NCBI RefSeq assembly: GCF_023073915.1
Contig: NZ_JADPKK010000009.1
Span: 1-64,000, forward strand
Source of the DNA: Bradyrhizobium sp. 149
GTDB taxonomy: Bacteria > Pseudomonadota > Alphaproteobacteria > Rhizobiales > Xanthobacteraceae
Length of the DNA: 64,000 nucleotides
Direction: 5' to 3'
Positions 17,095 to 24,636 of the stretch are shown one piece after another. Made by a program: the position numbers and the translations under genes. Under the pieces are notes generated by a model, which saw nothing but the letters and a program-made list of their open reading frames with translations, was not told the origin of the DNA and did no database searches. How positions within the stretch are numbered: position 1 is the first letter of the stretch; the number at the start of each line of letters is the position of its first letter.

Positions 17095-17562
17095 TTATGG
17101 CCTGACCTCGCAGACATCGACCCATTCAGCCGCGGTGAGTTCGGCCATCCTGTCGGGCGTGATGCGCACTGCGCTGTGGGTCGAGCCCGCGGCCGGCACG
17201 ACCACGTCGAACGCCTTCAGAGACACATCGCAATAGACCGGCAGCGGCGACTTCAGTCCGAAAGGGCAGACGCCGCCGACCTCGTGGCCGGTGATCTCCG
17301 CGACCTCTTCCAGTCCCAGCATCTTCGGCTTGCCGCCGAACGCAGCCTTCACCTTCTTGTTGTCCATGCGCGAAGTGCCGGCGGCGACGATCAGGATCAC
17401 GCGCTCGCCGATCCGCAACGACAGCGTCTTGGCGATGCGTCCGGGCTCGACGCCATAGGCCTCGGCGGCCAGCGGCACGGTCGCGGAGCTGATCGGTGAT
17501 TCGATAACGGTGATGTCAGGGGCTTTTTCAGCGAAGAAATCGCGAACGGATCGAAGGCTCAT
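17095..17562 (-). CDS. YbaK/EbsC family aminoacyl-tRNA deacylase
   Basis: 155 residues, the usual length of free-standing editing domains related to YbaK, ProXp and the INS domain of prolyl-tRNA synthetase. Conserved features are the Lys in GRIAKTLSLRIGER, the block KKVKAAFGGKPKMLGLEEV, TGHEVGGVCPFGLKSPLPVY (the active-site Gly-x-x-Pro region) and the C-terminal VVPAAGSTHSAVRI. The protein probably removes a wrongly attached amino acid from tRNA in the cytosol; which tRNA cannot be told. It follows the dehalogenase-like gene by 21 bp. Confidence 0.88.
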   Translation of the reverse strand: MSLRSVRDFFAEKAPDITVIESPISSATVPLAAEAYGVEPGRIAKTLSLRIGERVILIVAAGTSRMDNKKVKAAFGGKPKMLGLEEVAEITGHEVGGVCPFGLKSPLPVYCDVSLKAFDVVVPAAGSTHSAVRITPDRMAELTAAEWVDVCEVRP

Positions 17563-17583
17563 TCCAAACGGCTCATTGCGGGC

Positions 17584-18324
17584 TTATGGGCGGGCGGCGA
17601 TGCCGGGGAGCTCGGATAGGGCACGGACGCGGTGATCCGGCGCGAAGCCGAGTTCGTCCATCTGGGAGCGGATCGCCTTGAACATCGTCAGCGGTGCCAC
17701 GAGTTCGTTCTCGACGCAAGCCAGCGCCATCGCTTCGGGCATCACCCGTTCGATCCAGGCAACGTTCAGTCCGAACGCCTTTGCGCCCGCGACATCCCAG
17801 GGATTGGAGGAGACGAACAGCACCTCGTCCGGCGCCGTGCCGAGCACCTCGCCGATCAGCTCATAGGCCTCCTGGCTCGGCTTGAAGATCTTCTTCGCGT
17901 CGACGCTGATCGTGGCGTCGAGCAGGGCGTCGAGGCCGGAGTTGCGCACGAGCGCATTCAGCATGTCCGGACTGCCGTTGGAGAGGATGGCGAGTTTTCG
18001 CGGTTTCAGAGCCGTGAGCGCGGCCGTCGCATCCGGATAGAGATCGAGATGCAGGTATTTTTCAATGACGCGCTCGAATGCCTCGTTCTCGTAGGCGAGC
18101 CCAAGCACGCGCAGCGTATAGGCAAGCGAGTCGCGCGTGACGGCTGCAAAGTCCTGGTAGCGCCGCATCAGCGAGCGCAACCAGGTGTATTCGAGCTGCT
18201 TGATCCGCCAGATCTGCGTGATGATCTCGCCGTAACCCGGAAACGCATCCTCGGTGGTCTCCGCGACCGACTGGATGTCGTAGAGCGTTCCGTAGGCGTC
18301 GAAGACGACGGCTTTGATCGTCAC
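17584..18324 (-). CDS. Haloacid dehalogenase, type II (HAD superfamily)
   Basis: 246 residues. HAD motif I is VVFDAYGTLYD with the nucleophile Asp at residue 9; motif II is LAILSNGSPDML; motif III Lys lies in ISVDAKKIFKPSQEAYELI; motif IV is the dehalogenase signature FVSSNPWDVAGAKAFGL. This set defines the L-2-haloacid dehalogenase subgroup, which releases halide from short 2-haloalkanoic acids, though many chromosomal members probably have other substrates. It lies 13 bp downstream of the amidohydrolase gene on the same strand, and the two are likely co-transcribed. Confidence 0.9.
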   Translation of the reverse strand: MTIKAVVFDAYGTLYDIQSVAETTEDAFPGYGEIITQIWRIKQLEYTWLRSLMRRYQDFAAVTRDSLAYTLRVLGLAYENEAFERVIEKYLHLDLYPDATAALTALKPRKLAILSNGSPDMLNALVRNSGLDALLDATISVDAKKIFKPSQEAYELIGEVLGTAPDEVLFVSSNPWDVAGAKAFGLNVAWIERVMPEAMALACVENELVAPLTMFKAIRSQMDELGFAPDHRVRALSELPGIAARP

Positions 18325-18337
18325 GCTGACCTCTTGG

Positions 18338-19222
18338 TTATATCCCCAGCAGCTTACGCGCGTTGGCCTTCAGCACCTTCGGCCGGATCTCGTCGCGGAT
18401 GTCGATCTTGGCGAAATCCGACAGCCAGCGGTCCGGCGTGATCACCGGCCAGTCCGAGCCGAACAGCATCTTGTCCTGCAGAATGGAGTTGATGTAGCGG
18501 ACGAGGATCGGCGGGAAATATTTCGGCGACCAGCCGGACAGGTCGATATAGACGTTCGGCTTGTGGGTCGCGACCGACAGCGCCTCTTCCTGCCAGGGGA
18601 AGGAGGGGTGGGCGAGGATGATCTTGAGGTCGGGGAAGTCAGCCGCGACGTCGTCCATGTACATCGGGTTGGAATATTTCAGCCGCATGCCCATGCCGCC
18701 GGGCATGCCCGAGCCGACGCCGGTCTGGCCGGTGTGGAACAGCGCGATCGCGCCGCCATTGTTGATCTCTTCATAGAGCGGATAGGCCATGCGGTCGTTG
18801 GCGTAGAAACCCTGCATGGTTGGGTGGAATTTGAAGCCGCGCACCCCGTATTCCTCGATCAGCTTGCGCGCCTCGCGCACCCCGAGCTTGCCCTTGTGCG
18901 GGTCGATCGAGACGAAGGGAATCAGGACGTCGAGATGGTCGGAGGCGATCTCCAGCATCTCCTCATTCTTGTAGCGGCGGAAGCCGGTCTCGCGCTCGGC
19001 GTCGACCGGAAAGATCACCGCGGCGATGTTCTTGGAGCGATAGTAGGCCGCGGTCTCGGGCACGGTCGGCGGATGCTTGTGCGGCGACTTGAAATAGTCG
19101 GCCATCTGCGCCTGAAAATCGTCATAGCCGTCGTCGAGATGGGTGCCGCAGGGCTCCTCGGCATGGGTGTGGATGTCGATGGCGACGACGTCGTCGATAT
19201 TGGGCAGCTTCAACTTCGGCAT
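18338..19222 (-). CDS. Amidohydrolase family protein (Amidohydro_2, decarboxylase/hydratase branch)
   Basis: 294 residues. The N-terminal metal site HxH occurs as VAIDIHTHAEEP; FKFHPTMQGFY carries the next conserved region, ALFHTGQTG and ILAHPSFPWQEEAL provide further His ligands, and LFGSDWPVITPDRWL carries the catalytic Asp. This is the branch with 2,3-dihydroxybenzoate and gamma-resorcylate decarboxylases and 4-oxalomesaconate-type hydratases. It probably acts on an aromatic or dicarboxylic acid. A GGGAGGAAA ribosome binding site precedes the ATG at 19222. The promoter overlaps a near-perfect palindrome at 19253-19265, so the gene is probably under a repressor. Confidence 0.88.
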   Translation of the reverse strand: MPKLKLPNIDDVVAIDIHTHAEEPCGTHLDDGYDDFQAQMADYFKSPHKHPPTVPETAAYYRSKNIAAVIFPVDAERETGFRRYKNEEMLEIASDHLDVLIPFVSIDPHKGKLGVREARKLIEEYGVRGFKFHPTMQGFYANDRMAYPLYEEINNGGAIALFHTGQTGVGSGMPGGMGMRLKYSNPMYMDDVAADFPDLKIILAHPSFPWQEEALSVATHKPNVYIDLSGWSPKYFPPILVRYINSILQDKMLFGSDWPVITPDRWLSDFAKIDIRDEIRPKVLKANARKLLGI

Positions 19223-19533
19223 TGGTTTCCTCCCGACGGGTTGTCGAATTGATTATATGATATAACGAACTTGGCAAGGCGTTGTGGGACAAGGCGTCGT
19301 CGGAGGTGCAGATTGGGACCGATCCGGCCGCTTCTACTGTGCATGGGGTTGTTTTCAAGAATTTGCTGGGTGGCAGCGGGGCAGTTAACATTGACATCCG
19401 GTCCTCCCATGCCTTAAGAACCGCCCCGTCCCGGGCGGTCGGTCCGCCAGCGGGAAAAATCTCATTTTGCCTCATTCGCGCGTGCCGAAACGGTAGTGCC
19501 GAACACGGCCTTTCGAACGTTCAGGATTCTGCC
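19223..19533. other. Divergent intergenic region between amidohydrolase and rpmJ
   Basis: 311 bp. Besides the palindrome near 19252-19266 it should contain the rpmJ promoter, but I could not identify convincing hexamers for that direction. Short frames across it extend into rpmJ and are not credible as coding. Confidence 0.4.
19252..19266 (-). promoter_or_regulatory. Operator-like palindrome over the amidohydrolase promoter
   Basis: TTATATGATATAA at 19253-19265 is a 13-bp palindrome with only the central base unpaired. Read on the minus strand it contains TATAAT (19252-19257), a good -10 hexamer, about 30 bp before the amidohydrolase start. A repressor site overlapping the -10 is the simplest reading; the sequence style resembles GntR-type operators, but no such regulator is adjacent. 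Confidence 0.5.
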
Positions 19534-19659
19534 ATGAAGGTCCGTAACTCGCTGAAATCGCTGCGCGGTCGCCATCGCGCCAACCGCCTGGTCCGCCGCA
19601 AGGGCCGGGTCTATGTGATCAACAAGGTGCAGCGCCGCTTCAAGGCTCGCCAAGGCTAA
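19534..19659 (+). CDS. rpmJ: 50S ribosomal protein L36, zinc-free type
   Basis: 41 residues, starting [20 protein letters not shown] and ending with a basic tail. This is the alphaproteobacterial form of L36: it has no cysteine and lacks the Cys3-His zinc ribbon of the classical 37-38-residue protein. L36 binds 23S rRNA in the large subunit. The start is the ATG at 19534; longer in-frame readings upstream add non-conserved residues. It stands alone, not in a ribosomal protein operon, as is usual for this form. Confidence 0.95.
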   Translation: MKVRNSLKSLRGRHRANRLVRRKGRVYVINKVQRRFKARQG

Positions 19660-19743
19660 TCTCAGCCAAGGCTGATCTGGCGGCTGATATTGCCGGACGC
19701 CCGCGCGCGCCCCCGCAAGACCACGGTTTCACACGAGTTTGAC

Positions 19744-19770
19744 GCCGCCCTGCTTTGCAAGGGCGGCTTT
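19744..19770 (+). terminator. Possible terminator after rpmJ
   Basis: GCCGCCCT and AGGGCGGC pair around a 7-8-base loop (19744-19767), followed by only three T. It lies about 85 bp after rpmJ and 20 bp before the TPR gene, so it could end rpmJ transcription or sit in the leader of the next gene. Confidence 0.45.
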
Positions 19771-19789
19771 GCGCGTTTACACTTCGACC

Positions 19790-20431
19790 ATGGCAGTGAG
19801 ATTCCTCTTCGCGCGCACCCTATGTCTGGCTCTTGTGCTGGGAGCCACTGGCCTTGCTCCGGCGCTCGCCCAGCAGATTGATCCGCCGGCCCCGCCCGGC
19901 AAGCAGAAGAAGCTTCCGGAAGCGCCGGCCAAACTGCCCAAGGTCGATCGTACCAAGAATCTCGATTTCCTGTTCGGCGCGCTGAAAGCTGCGCCCGACG
20001 AAGTCAGCGCCAAGCATGTCGAGGCGCGGATCTGGGCGATCTGGATCCAGACGCCGAGCGACACTGCGGCGCTGTTGATGGCGCGGGCCAAGACCGCGGT
20101 CGACGCCAAGAAGATCGAGGTTGCGATCAAGCTGCTGGATTCGGTCATCAAGCTCAGGCCCGACTACATCGAAGCCTGGAATCGTCGCGCGACGCTCTAC
20201 TACATGCAGAACGATTATGGCCGCTCGCTCGCCGACATTCGCGAGGTGCTGATCCGCGAGCCCCGCCATTTCGGCGCGCTCGCAGGCCTCGGCATGATCA
20301 TGCAGGAGGTCGGCGACGAAAAGCGCGCGCTCGAGGCCTACCGCAAGGCGCTCGCCGTCAATCCGCACCTGGAGAAGATCCCCGACCAGGTCAAGGCGCT
20401 GACCGAGAAGGTCGAAGGCCGCGATATTTAG
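19790..20431 (+). CDS. Periplasmic TPR-repeat protein
   Basis: 213 residues from the ATG at 19790. A Sec signal peptide (hydrophobic residues 5-22, cleavage after ALA near residue 26) is followed by a Pro/Lys-rich linker and about three tetratricopeptide units; the clearest are near residues 100-180, for example AWNRRATLYYMQNDYGRSLA and AYRKALAVNPHLEKIP. TPR proteins of this kind act as protein-interaction scaffolds in the periplasm, but the partner is unknown. Rhizobial relatives are annotated only as TPR proteins. No operon partner is evident. Confidence 0.82.
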   Translation: MAVRFLFARTLCLALVLGATGLAPALAQQIDPPAPPGKQKKLPEAPAKLPKVDRTKNLDFLFGALKAAPDEVSAKHVEARIWAIWIQTPSDTAALLMARAKTAVDAKKIEVAIKLLDSVIKLRPDYIEAWNRRATLYYMQNDYGRSLADIREVLIREPRHFGALAGLGMIMQEVGDEKRALEAYRKALAVNPHLEKIPDQVKALTEKVEGRDI

Positions 20432-20555
20432 CGGACAAGTCGATCATTGATCGAGCGAATGCGGCGCAGGCGGATTAACCACGATGACACGCGGCGCGTT
20501 AGAAGGGGTAGGGGTGGCGCCGCTGCAGGCCTACTTTCATGGCGGGAGCACAGCC

Positions 20556-20816
20556 ATGAAGCGTTTGATCTTTGCAGGTATATTGCTGCTCGCGTCGGGC
20601 ACGGTGAGCCTCGCCGACGGGCTGTTCTGGGTGGTCGGCAACCGCGCCACCGGGAAATGCAACATCGTGACCAGCAATCCCGTGATCATCGGCGACGTCT
20701 GGTTCGGTGACGGCCCCTACAAATCGAAGGCCGATGCCAAGCTTGCCCGTTCGACGATCCGCGCCTGTCCCGCACCCACGCCTGACGAAGAAAAGGACGA
20801 GGACGGGACAAACTAG
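20556..20816 (+). CDS. Small secreted hypothetical protein
   Basis: 86 residues: signal peptide MKRLIFAGILLLASGTVSLA with cleavage near residue 20, then a short domain with two cysteines (TGKCNIVTSNP and TIRACPAPTP) and an acidic tail. I do not recognise a named family. The ATG at 20556 is chosen because a GCGGGAGC box precedes it and a signal peptide starts there; the frame is open upstream to 20484 but those residues look untranslated. Confidence 0.7.
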   Translation: MKRLIFAGILLLASGTVSLADGLFWVVGNRATGKCNIVTSNPVIIGDVWFGDGPYKSKADAKLARSTIRACPAPTPDEEKDEDGTN

Positions 20817-20827
20817 GTCGAAGCGAC

Positions 20828-21010
20828 CTAATGCAAAACGCTGCCTTCGCGCTCGGCGAGGCCGTGATCGACTGCTGCGGCGTAGGCCTTTGCAAGCTCC
20901 GTCTCGAGATGCTCGTTGATCAGCAGCAGCGCGCGCACGGCACCGCGCAGGTCGCCGTTGCAGCTTGCCACGATCTCGTCGATCGCAGTGTCGTTGGATC
21001 TCAAACTCAT
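20828..21010 (-). CDS. Hypothetical protein, 60 residues
   Basis: The ATG at 21010 follows a GGAG box at good spacing. The protein is soluble and helical (DEIVASCNGDLRGAVRALLL, then INEHLETELAKAYAAA); similar short proteins are common and conserved in Bradyrhizobium-type genomes without known function. It converges on the preceding small secreted gene with an 11-bp gap. Confidence 0.6.
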   Translation of the reverse strand: MSLRSNDTAIDEIVASCNGDLRGAVRALLLINEHLETELAKAYAAAVDHGLAEREGSVLH

Positions 21011-21334
21011 CGAAATTCTCCGGTTCAAATCAGGATAAATCCTGCCGGCTTCCCGCATCCCCTTGGAGTTGCGAGCAGGATCGGCGCCCACCCGCGTCTA
21101 AATGGCGGAACCGACCATGGCGATTATAAGGAAGCCGCGATGACGGCTGCATGAAGCTGTTCCGAAGCTTGCTTGCTGCGAGGAAGGGCATTGATTTTGC
21201 TGCTTTTTTCCTTCTGGAATTATGCACATATCCACAGCCCCTCCATTTCAGTGGAGCGCGGCGTCGCCCCGGGCGAAACTGCCGCCCGCACGCCCCGTAA
21301 CTGCCCTGTGCCCTGGATCGCCCGGATTCCATCC
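21011..21334. other. Divergent intergenic region
   Basis: 324 bp between the 60-residue gene (minus) and the alpha/beta hydrolase (plus). The hydrolase frame is open back to 21173, but the extra residues (for example SVERGVAPGETAARTPRN) do not resemble the family, so I treat them as leader. No repeat or clear promoter hexamers were found. Confidence 0.35.
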
Positions 21335-22291
21335 ATGATCGTGATGTCTGTCGTGACTGCGCTGGTTCTGCTGGCGCTGGTCACGCAGGCCGGCGTCCTC
21401 GCCGTGCAACGCGCCTTTCCACCGCAGGGCCGCATGATCGAAGTCGATGGTGCTGTACTTCACCTCGTCGATATCGGGCCGCGCGATTCGGGCCTGCCGA
21501 TCGTGATGCTGCACGGCGCGAGCTCCAACCTCGAAGCGATGCGGCGGCCGCTCGGCGACCTCCTCGCCAGGAACCATCGCGTCATCCTGATCGATCGTCC
21601 CGGCCATGGCTGGAGCACGCGGGCGCGGCGGCAGGATTCGACGCCCGAGGTCCAGGCGCGGATGATCGATGAGGCGCTCGGCAAGCTCGGAATCGATCGC
21701 GCGGTCTTCGTGGTGCATTCCTGGAGCGGCGCGCTCGGCGCCCGGTTGGCACTCGATCATCCCGGCCGCGTCGCGGGCCTTGTGATGCTCGCGCCCGTTA
21801 CCCATCCGTGGCGCGGCGGCGTCGGCCGCTACAACGAGGTCATCGCAACGCCCGTGATCGGCCCGCTGCTCGCCTACACCATAACCCTGCCGCTGGGGTA
21901 TTTCCTGAGCGAGCCCGGCGCGCGCAATGTCTTCCTGCCGCAAACGATGCCGGATGGTTTCGTGCAGGACTCCGCGACGCCGCTGCTGCTGCGCCCGCGC
22001 GAGTTCATCGCCAATGCCTATGATCTGGTGACGCTGAAGGCGGCGGTTACCGCGCAGGTGGCGCGCTACGGCGAGATATCGGCGCCGGTCACGATCATCG
22101 CCGGCGAGCCCGACAAGACAGTGAAGACCAACATCCACGCGCGCCCGTTCGCCGCGACCGTACAGAATTCGAAGCTGATCGTGCTGCCTGATCTCGGCCA
22201 CATGGTGCAGAACGCGGTGCCGGATCTCGTGAAGACGGAGATCGAGACGATGCTCGGGAAAATCGTCACGGCGCAGGCGGCCGCCGATTAG
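21335..22291 (+). CDS. Alpha/beta hydrolase, membrane-anchored
   Basis: 318 residues from the ATG at 21335. An N-terminal hydrophobic helix (VMSVVTALVLLALVTQAGVL) suggests an inner-membrane anchor. The fold is clear: oxyanion region VMLHGASSNLEAM, then VILIDRPGHGWS, nucleophile elbow VVHSWSGALG (Ser in H-S-W-S-G), acid in ITIIAGEPDKTV and catalytic His in VLPDLGHMVQN near residue 288. Substrate is unknown; haloperoxidase- or esterase-like relatives are the closest by motif. A 100-bp palindromic repeat follows the stop and may end transcription. Confidence 0.85.
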   Translation: MIVMSVVTALVLLALVTQAGVLAVQRAFPPQGRMIEVDGAVLHLVDIGPRDSGLPIVMLHGASSNLEAMRRPLGDLLARNHRVILIDRPGHGWSTRARRQDSTPEVQARMIDEALGKLGIDRAVFVVHSWSGALGARLALDHPGRVAGLVMLAPVTHPWRGGVGRYNEVIATPVIGPLLAYTITLPLGYFLSEPGARNVFLPQTMPDGFVQDSATPLLLRPREFIANAYDLVTLKAAVTAQVARYGEISAPVTIIAGEPDKTVKTNIHARPFAATVQNSKLIVLPDLGHMVQNAVPDLVKTEIETMLGKIVTAQAAAD

Positions 22292-22388
22292 AGCGTTTCG
22301 AGCGAAGCGGATACCGGTTCGCGTGAAGAAAACGCGTCGAAACAACAAGGTGGAGCTTCGGTTCTGATTCCATCAGAACCGAAGCTCC
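22290..22388. repeat. Intergenic repeat with a perfect 17-bp inverted repeat
   Basis: The element opens with AGAGCGTTTCGAGCG and ends with a hairpin at 22352-22388, whose arms GGAGCTTCGGTTCTGAT and ATCAGAACCGAAGCTCC are perfect 17-bp complements around a 3-base loop. It fills the gap between the convergent hydrolase and cytochrome genes, so the hairpin may protect or end both transcripts. The style is typical of dispersed Bradyrhizobium repeats. Confidence 0.8.
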
Positions 22389-22408
22389 AGCGGCCGCCGC
22401 TCACGCGC

Positions 22409-22804
22409 TTACTGCTTGATCTTGCCGTCCTTGTCGAACTGCGACAAGTAGGTCCAGAGATTGTTGATCTCGGTCTCGTTCTTGATGCCGGCGAACGCCA
22501 TCTTGGTGCCGGGAATCTTGGCCTTGGGGTCCTTGATATATTCCTTGAAGGTGGCTTCGTCCCAGGTAATGCCGGAATTCTTGTTCGCGTCCGAATAATT
22601 GTAGTCCGGCGCGGTGCCGGACTTGCGGCCATTGAGGCCGTTGAGCTCGGGGCCGACCTTGTTCTTGGCGCCTTCGCCGATCGCGTGGCAGGCCAGGCAT
22701 TTGTTGAACGACGTCTTGCCGGCCGCGGCATCCTGCGCCATCGCGGCGGGTGCGGTGGCAATCGCGGTAAGGATGGTCAGTGCGCCGAAAATCAGTTTTG
22801 TCAT
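22409..22804 (-). CDS. Cytochrome c, class I (c2-like)
   Basis: 131 residues with a Sec signal peptide (cleavage after AMA near residue 22). The haem c site is FNKCLACHAIG at about residues 33-43 (CxxCH), and the distal Met ligand is in KIPGTKMAFAGIK near residue 107. The C-terminal helix NLWTYLSQF is normal for class I. It carries electrons in the periplasm, for example from the bc1 complex to a terminal oxidase. Start at ATG 22804 rather than the longer frame to 22930. Divergent from glcD. Confidence 0.92.
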   Translation of the reverse strand: MTKLIFGALTILTAIATAPAAMAQDAAAGKTSFNKCLACHAIGEGAKNKVGPELNGLNGRKSGTAPDYNYSDANKNSGITWDEATFKEYIKDPKAKIPGTKMAFAGIKNETEINNLWTYLSQFDKDGKIKQ

Positions 22805-23080
22805 CGGATGCTCTTCGTCTCTTCCCTGGGAGGTCTGGTCAGTCTCTTGCCTGGTCGGCAATCGTCGGACCTTGCCGTTTTGGCAGGCCTGCTCGGATTG
22901 GACAAGCCGCCAAACCATGGCAGGTTTCACGATTTCCTACTTGTCCCAGAGCGAACTCGCGCAAGATCGTCGCTCCGACTTTCGGATGGCCTACCCAAAC
23001 CACCGCGGACGTGGTTGATTTACCGCGACAAAATCGATCGTGCGGCGTCAGCCGGAAGGATATGCCATGAAGGAAATGTT

Positions 23081-24574
23081 ATGGCCATCATGATGCCTGC
23101 GAGCGACCAGGCCGTGCTCGCGCGCCGCGCCGAGATCGTGGCTGCATTGCGCGCGATCGTACCCGGCGAAGGCGTGATCGACAGCGCCGCCGAGATGAGG
23201 GCCTATGAATCCGACGGATTGACGGCCTATCGGCAGCCGCCGATGGTCGTGGTGCTGCCCGACACGACCGAGCAGGTTTCGCTCGTCCTGAAATATTGTG
23301 CAGGGCGGGGCATCAAGGTGGTGCCGCGTGGGTCCGGCACCTCGCTGTCCGGCGGCGCGCTGCCGCTGGAAGACGGCGTGCTCCTGGGTCTCGGCAAGTT
23401 CAAGCGCATCCGCGAGATCGATTTCGACAACCGCGCCGTCGTCACCGAGCCCGGCGTCACCAACCTCGCGATCAGCCAGGCCGTCGCCCATGCCGGGTTC
23501 TACTACGCGCCCGATCCGTCCTCGCAGATCGCCTGCTCGATCGGCGGCAATGTCGCGGAGAACTCCGGCGGCGTGCATTGCCTGAAATACGGCATGACCA
23601 CCAACAACGTGCTCGGCTGCGAGATCGTGCTGATGAGCGGCGAGATTTTGCGCATCGGCGGCAAATCGGCGGAGAACCCCGGCTACGACCTGATGGGCGT
23701 CATCACCGGCTCCGAAGGCCTGCTCGGCGTCATCACCGAGATCACGGTGCGCATCCTGCAAAAGCCGGAGACGGCACGCGCGCTGATGGTCGGATTCGCG
23801 CAAGTCGAGGCGGCCGGCGAATGCGTGGCGCGCATCATCGGCGCCGGCATCATTCCCGGCGGCATGGAGATGATGGACAAGCCTGCGATCCATGCCGCGG
23901 AGGCCTTCGTCCATGCCGGCTATCCGCTCGACGTCGAGGCGCTCCTCATCATCGAGCTCGACGGTCCCAAGATCGAGGTCGACGAGCTGATCACGCGAGT
24001 CGAAACGATAGCGAACGCTTGCGGCTCGACGACCTGCCAGATCTCGACCTCGGAGGCCGAGCGCAATCTGTTCTGGGCCGGCCGGAAAGCCGCGTTCCCC
24101 GCCGTCGGCCGCATCTCGCCCGACTATCTCTGCATGGACGGCACCATCCCGCGCGGCGCGCTGCCGAAGGCGCTGGCGCGCATCCGCGAGCTATCGGAAA
24201 AGTACCAGCTCGGTTGCGCCAACGTGTTCCATGCCGGCGACGGCAATCTGCATCCGCTGATCCTCTACGACGCCAACAAGCCCGGCGAGATCGAGCGCGC
24301 CGAAGCCTTCGGCGCCGACATCCTGCGCGCCTGCGTCGAGTTCGGCGGCGTGCTCACCGGCGAGCACGGCGTCGGCATCGAGAAACGCGATCTGATGCCG
24401 GAGATGTTTTCCGAGATCGACCTCAACCAGCAGCAGCGCCTGAAATGCGCCTTCGACGCGCAGGGCCTGCTCAACCCCGGAAAAGTGTTTCCGACCCTGC
24501 ACCGCTGCGCCGAGCTCGGCCGCATGCACGTGCATGCGGGCAAGCTCGCGTTTCCTGACATTCCGCGGTTCTAG
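23081..24574 (+). CDS. glcD: Glycolate oxidase subunit GlcD, FAD-linked
   Basis: 497 residues. The FAD-binding_4 domain is marked by VVPRGSGTSLSGGALP at about residues 84-99, SIGGNVAENSGGVHCLKYG and VITGSEGLLGVITEIT; the FAD-oxidase C-terminal domain has NVFHAGDGNLHPLILYD and GGVLTGEHGVGIEKRDLMP. GlcD oxidises glycolate to glyoxylate with GlcE and GlcF in the inner-membrane-associated complex. The start at ATG 23081 follows AAGGAAATGTT; a longer frame upstream is not conserved. It leads a glcDEF operon: 26 bp to the glcE frame and ATGA overlap between glcE and glcF. Confidence 0.95.
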   Translation: MAIMMPASDQAVLARRAEIVAALRAIVPGEGVIDSAAEMRAYESDGLTAYRQPPMVVVLPDTTEQVSLVLKYCAGRGIKVVPRGSGTSLSGGALPLEDGVLLGLGKFKRIREIDFDNRAVVTEPGVTNLAISQAVAHAGFYYAPDPSSQIACSIGGNVAENSGGVHCLKYGMTTNNVLGCEIVLMSGEILRIGGKSAENPGYDLMGVITGSEGLLGVITEITVRILQKPETARALMVGFAQVEAAGECVARIIGAGIIPGGMEMMDKPAIHAAEAFVHAGYPLDVEALLIIELDGPKIEVDELITRVETIANACGSTTCQISTSEAERNLFWAGRKAAFPAVGRISPDYLCMDGTIPRGALPKALARIRELSEKYQLGCANVFHAGDGNLHPLILYDANKPGEIERAEAFGADILRACVEFGGVLTGEHGVGIEKRDLMPEMFSEIDLNQQQRLKCAFDAQGLLNPGKVFPTLHRCAELGRMHVHAGKLAFPDIPRF

Positions 24575-24636
24575 CCTCGCCTCGCCGCAACACGCCAAAT
24601 TTGATTTCCGCTGCAAACTTCGCTACCGGCTCAGTC

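Noticed and set aside
21173..21334. Upstream extension of the alpha/beta hydrolase
   Set aside because: Extra residues look untranslated and put the membrane anchor in the middle; the ATG at 21335 fits better.
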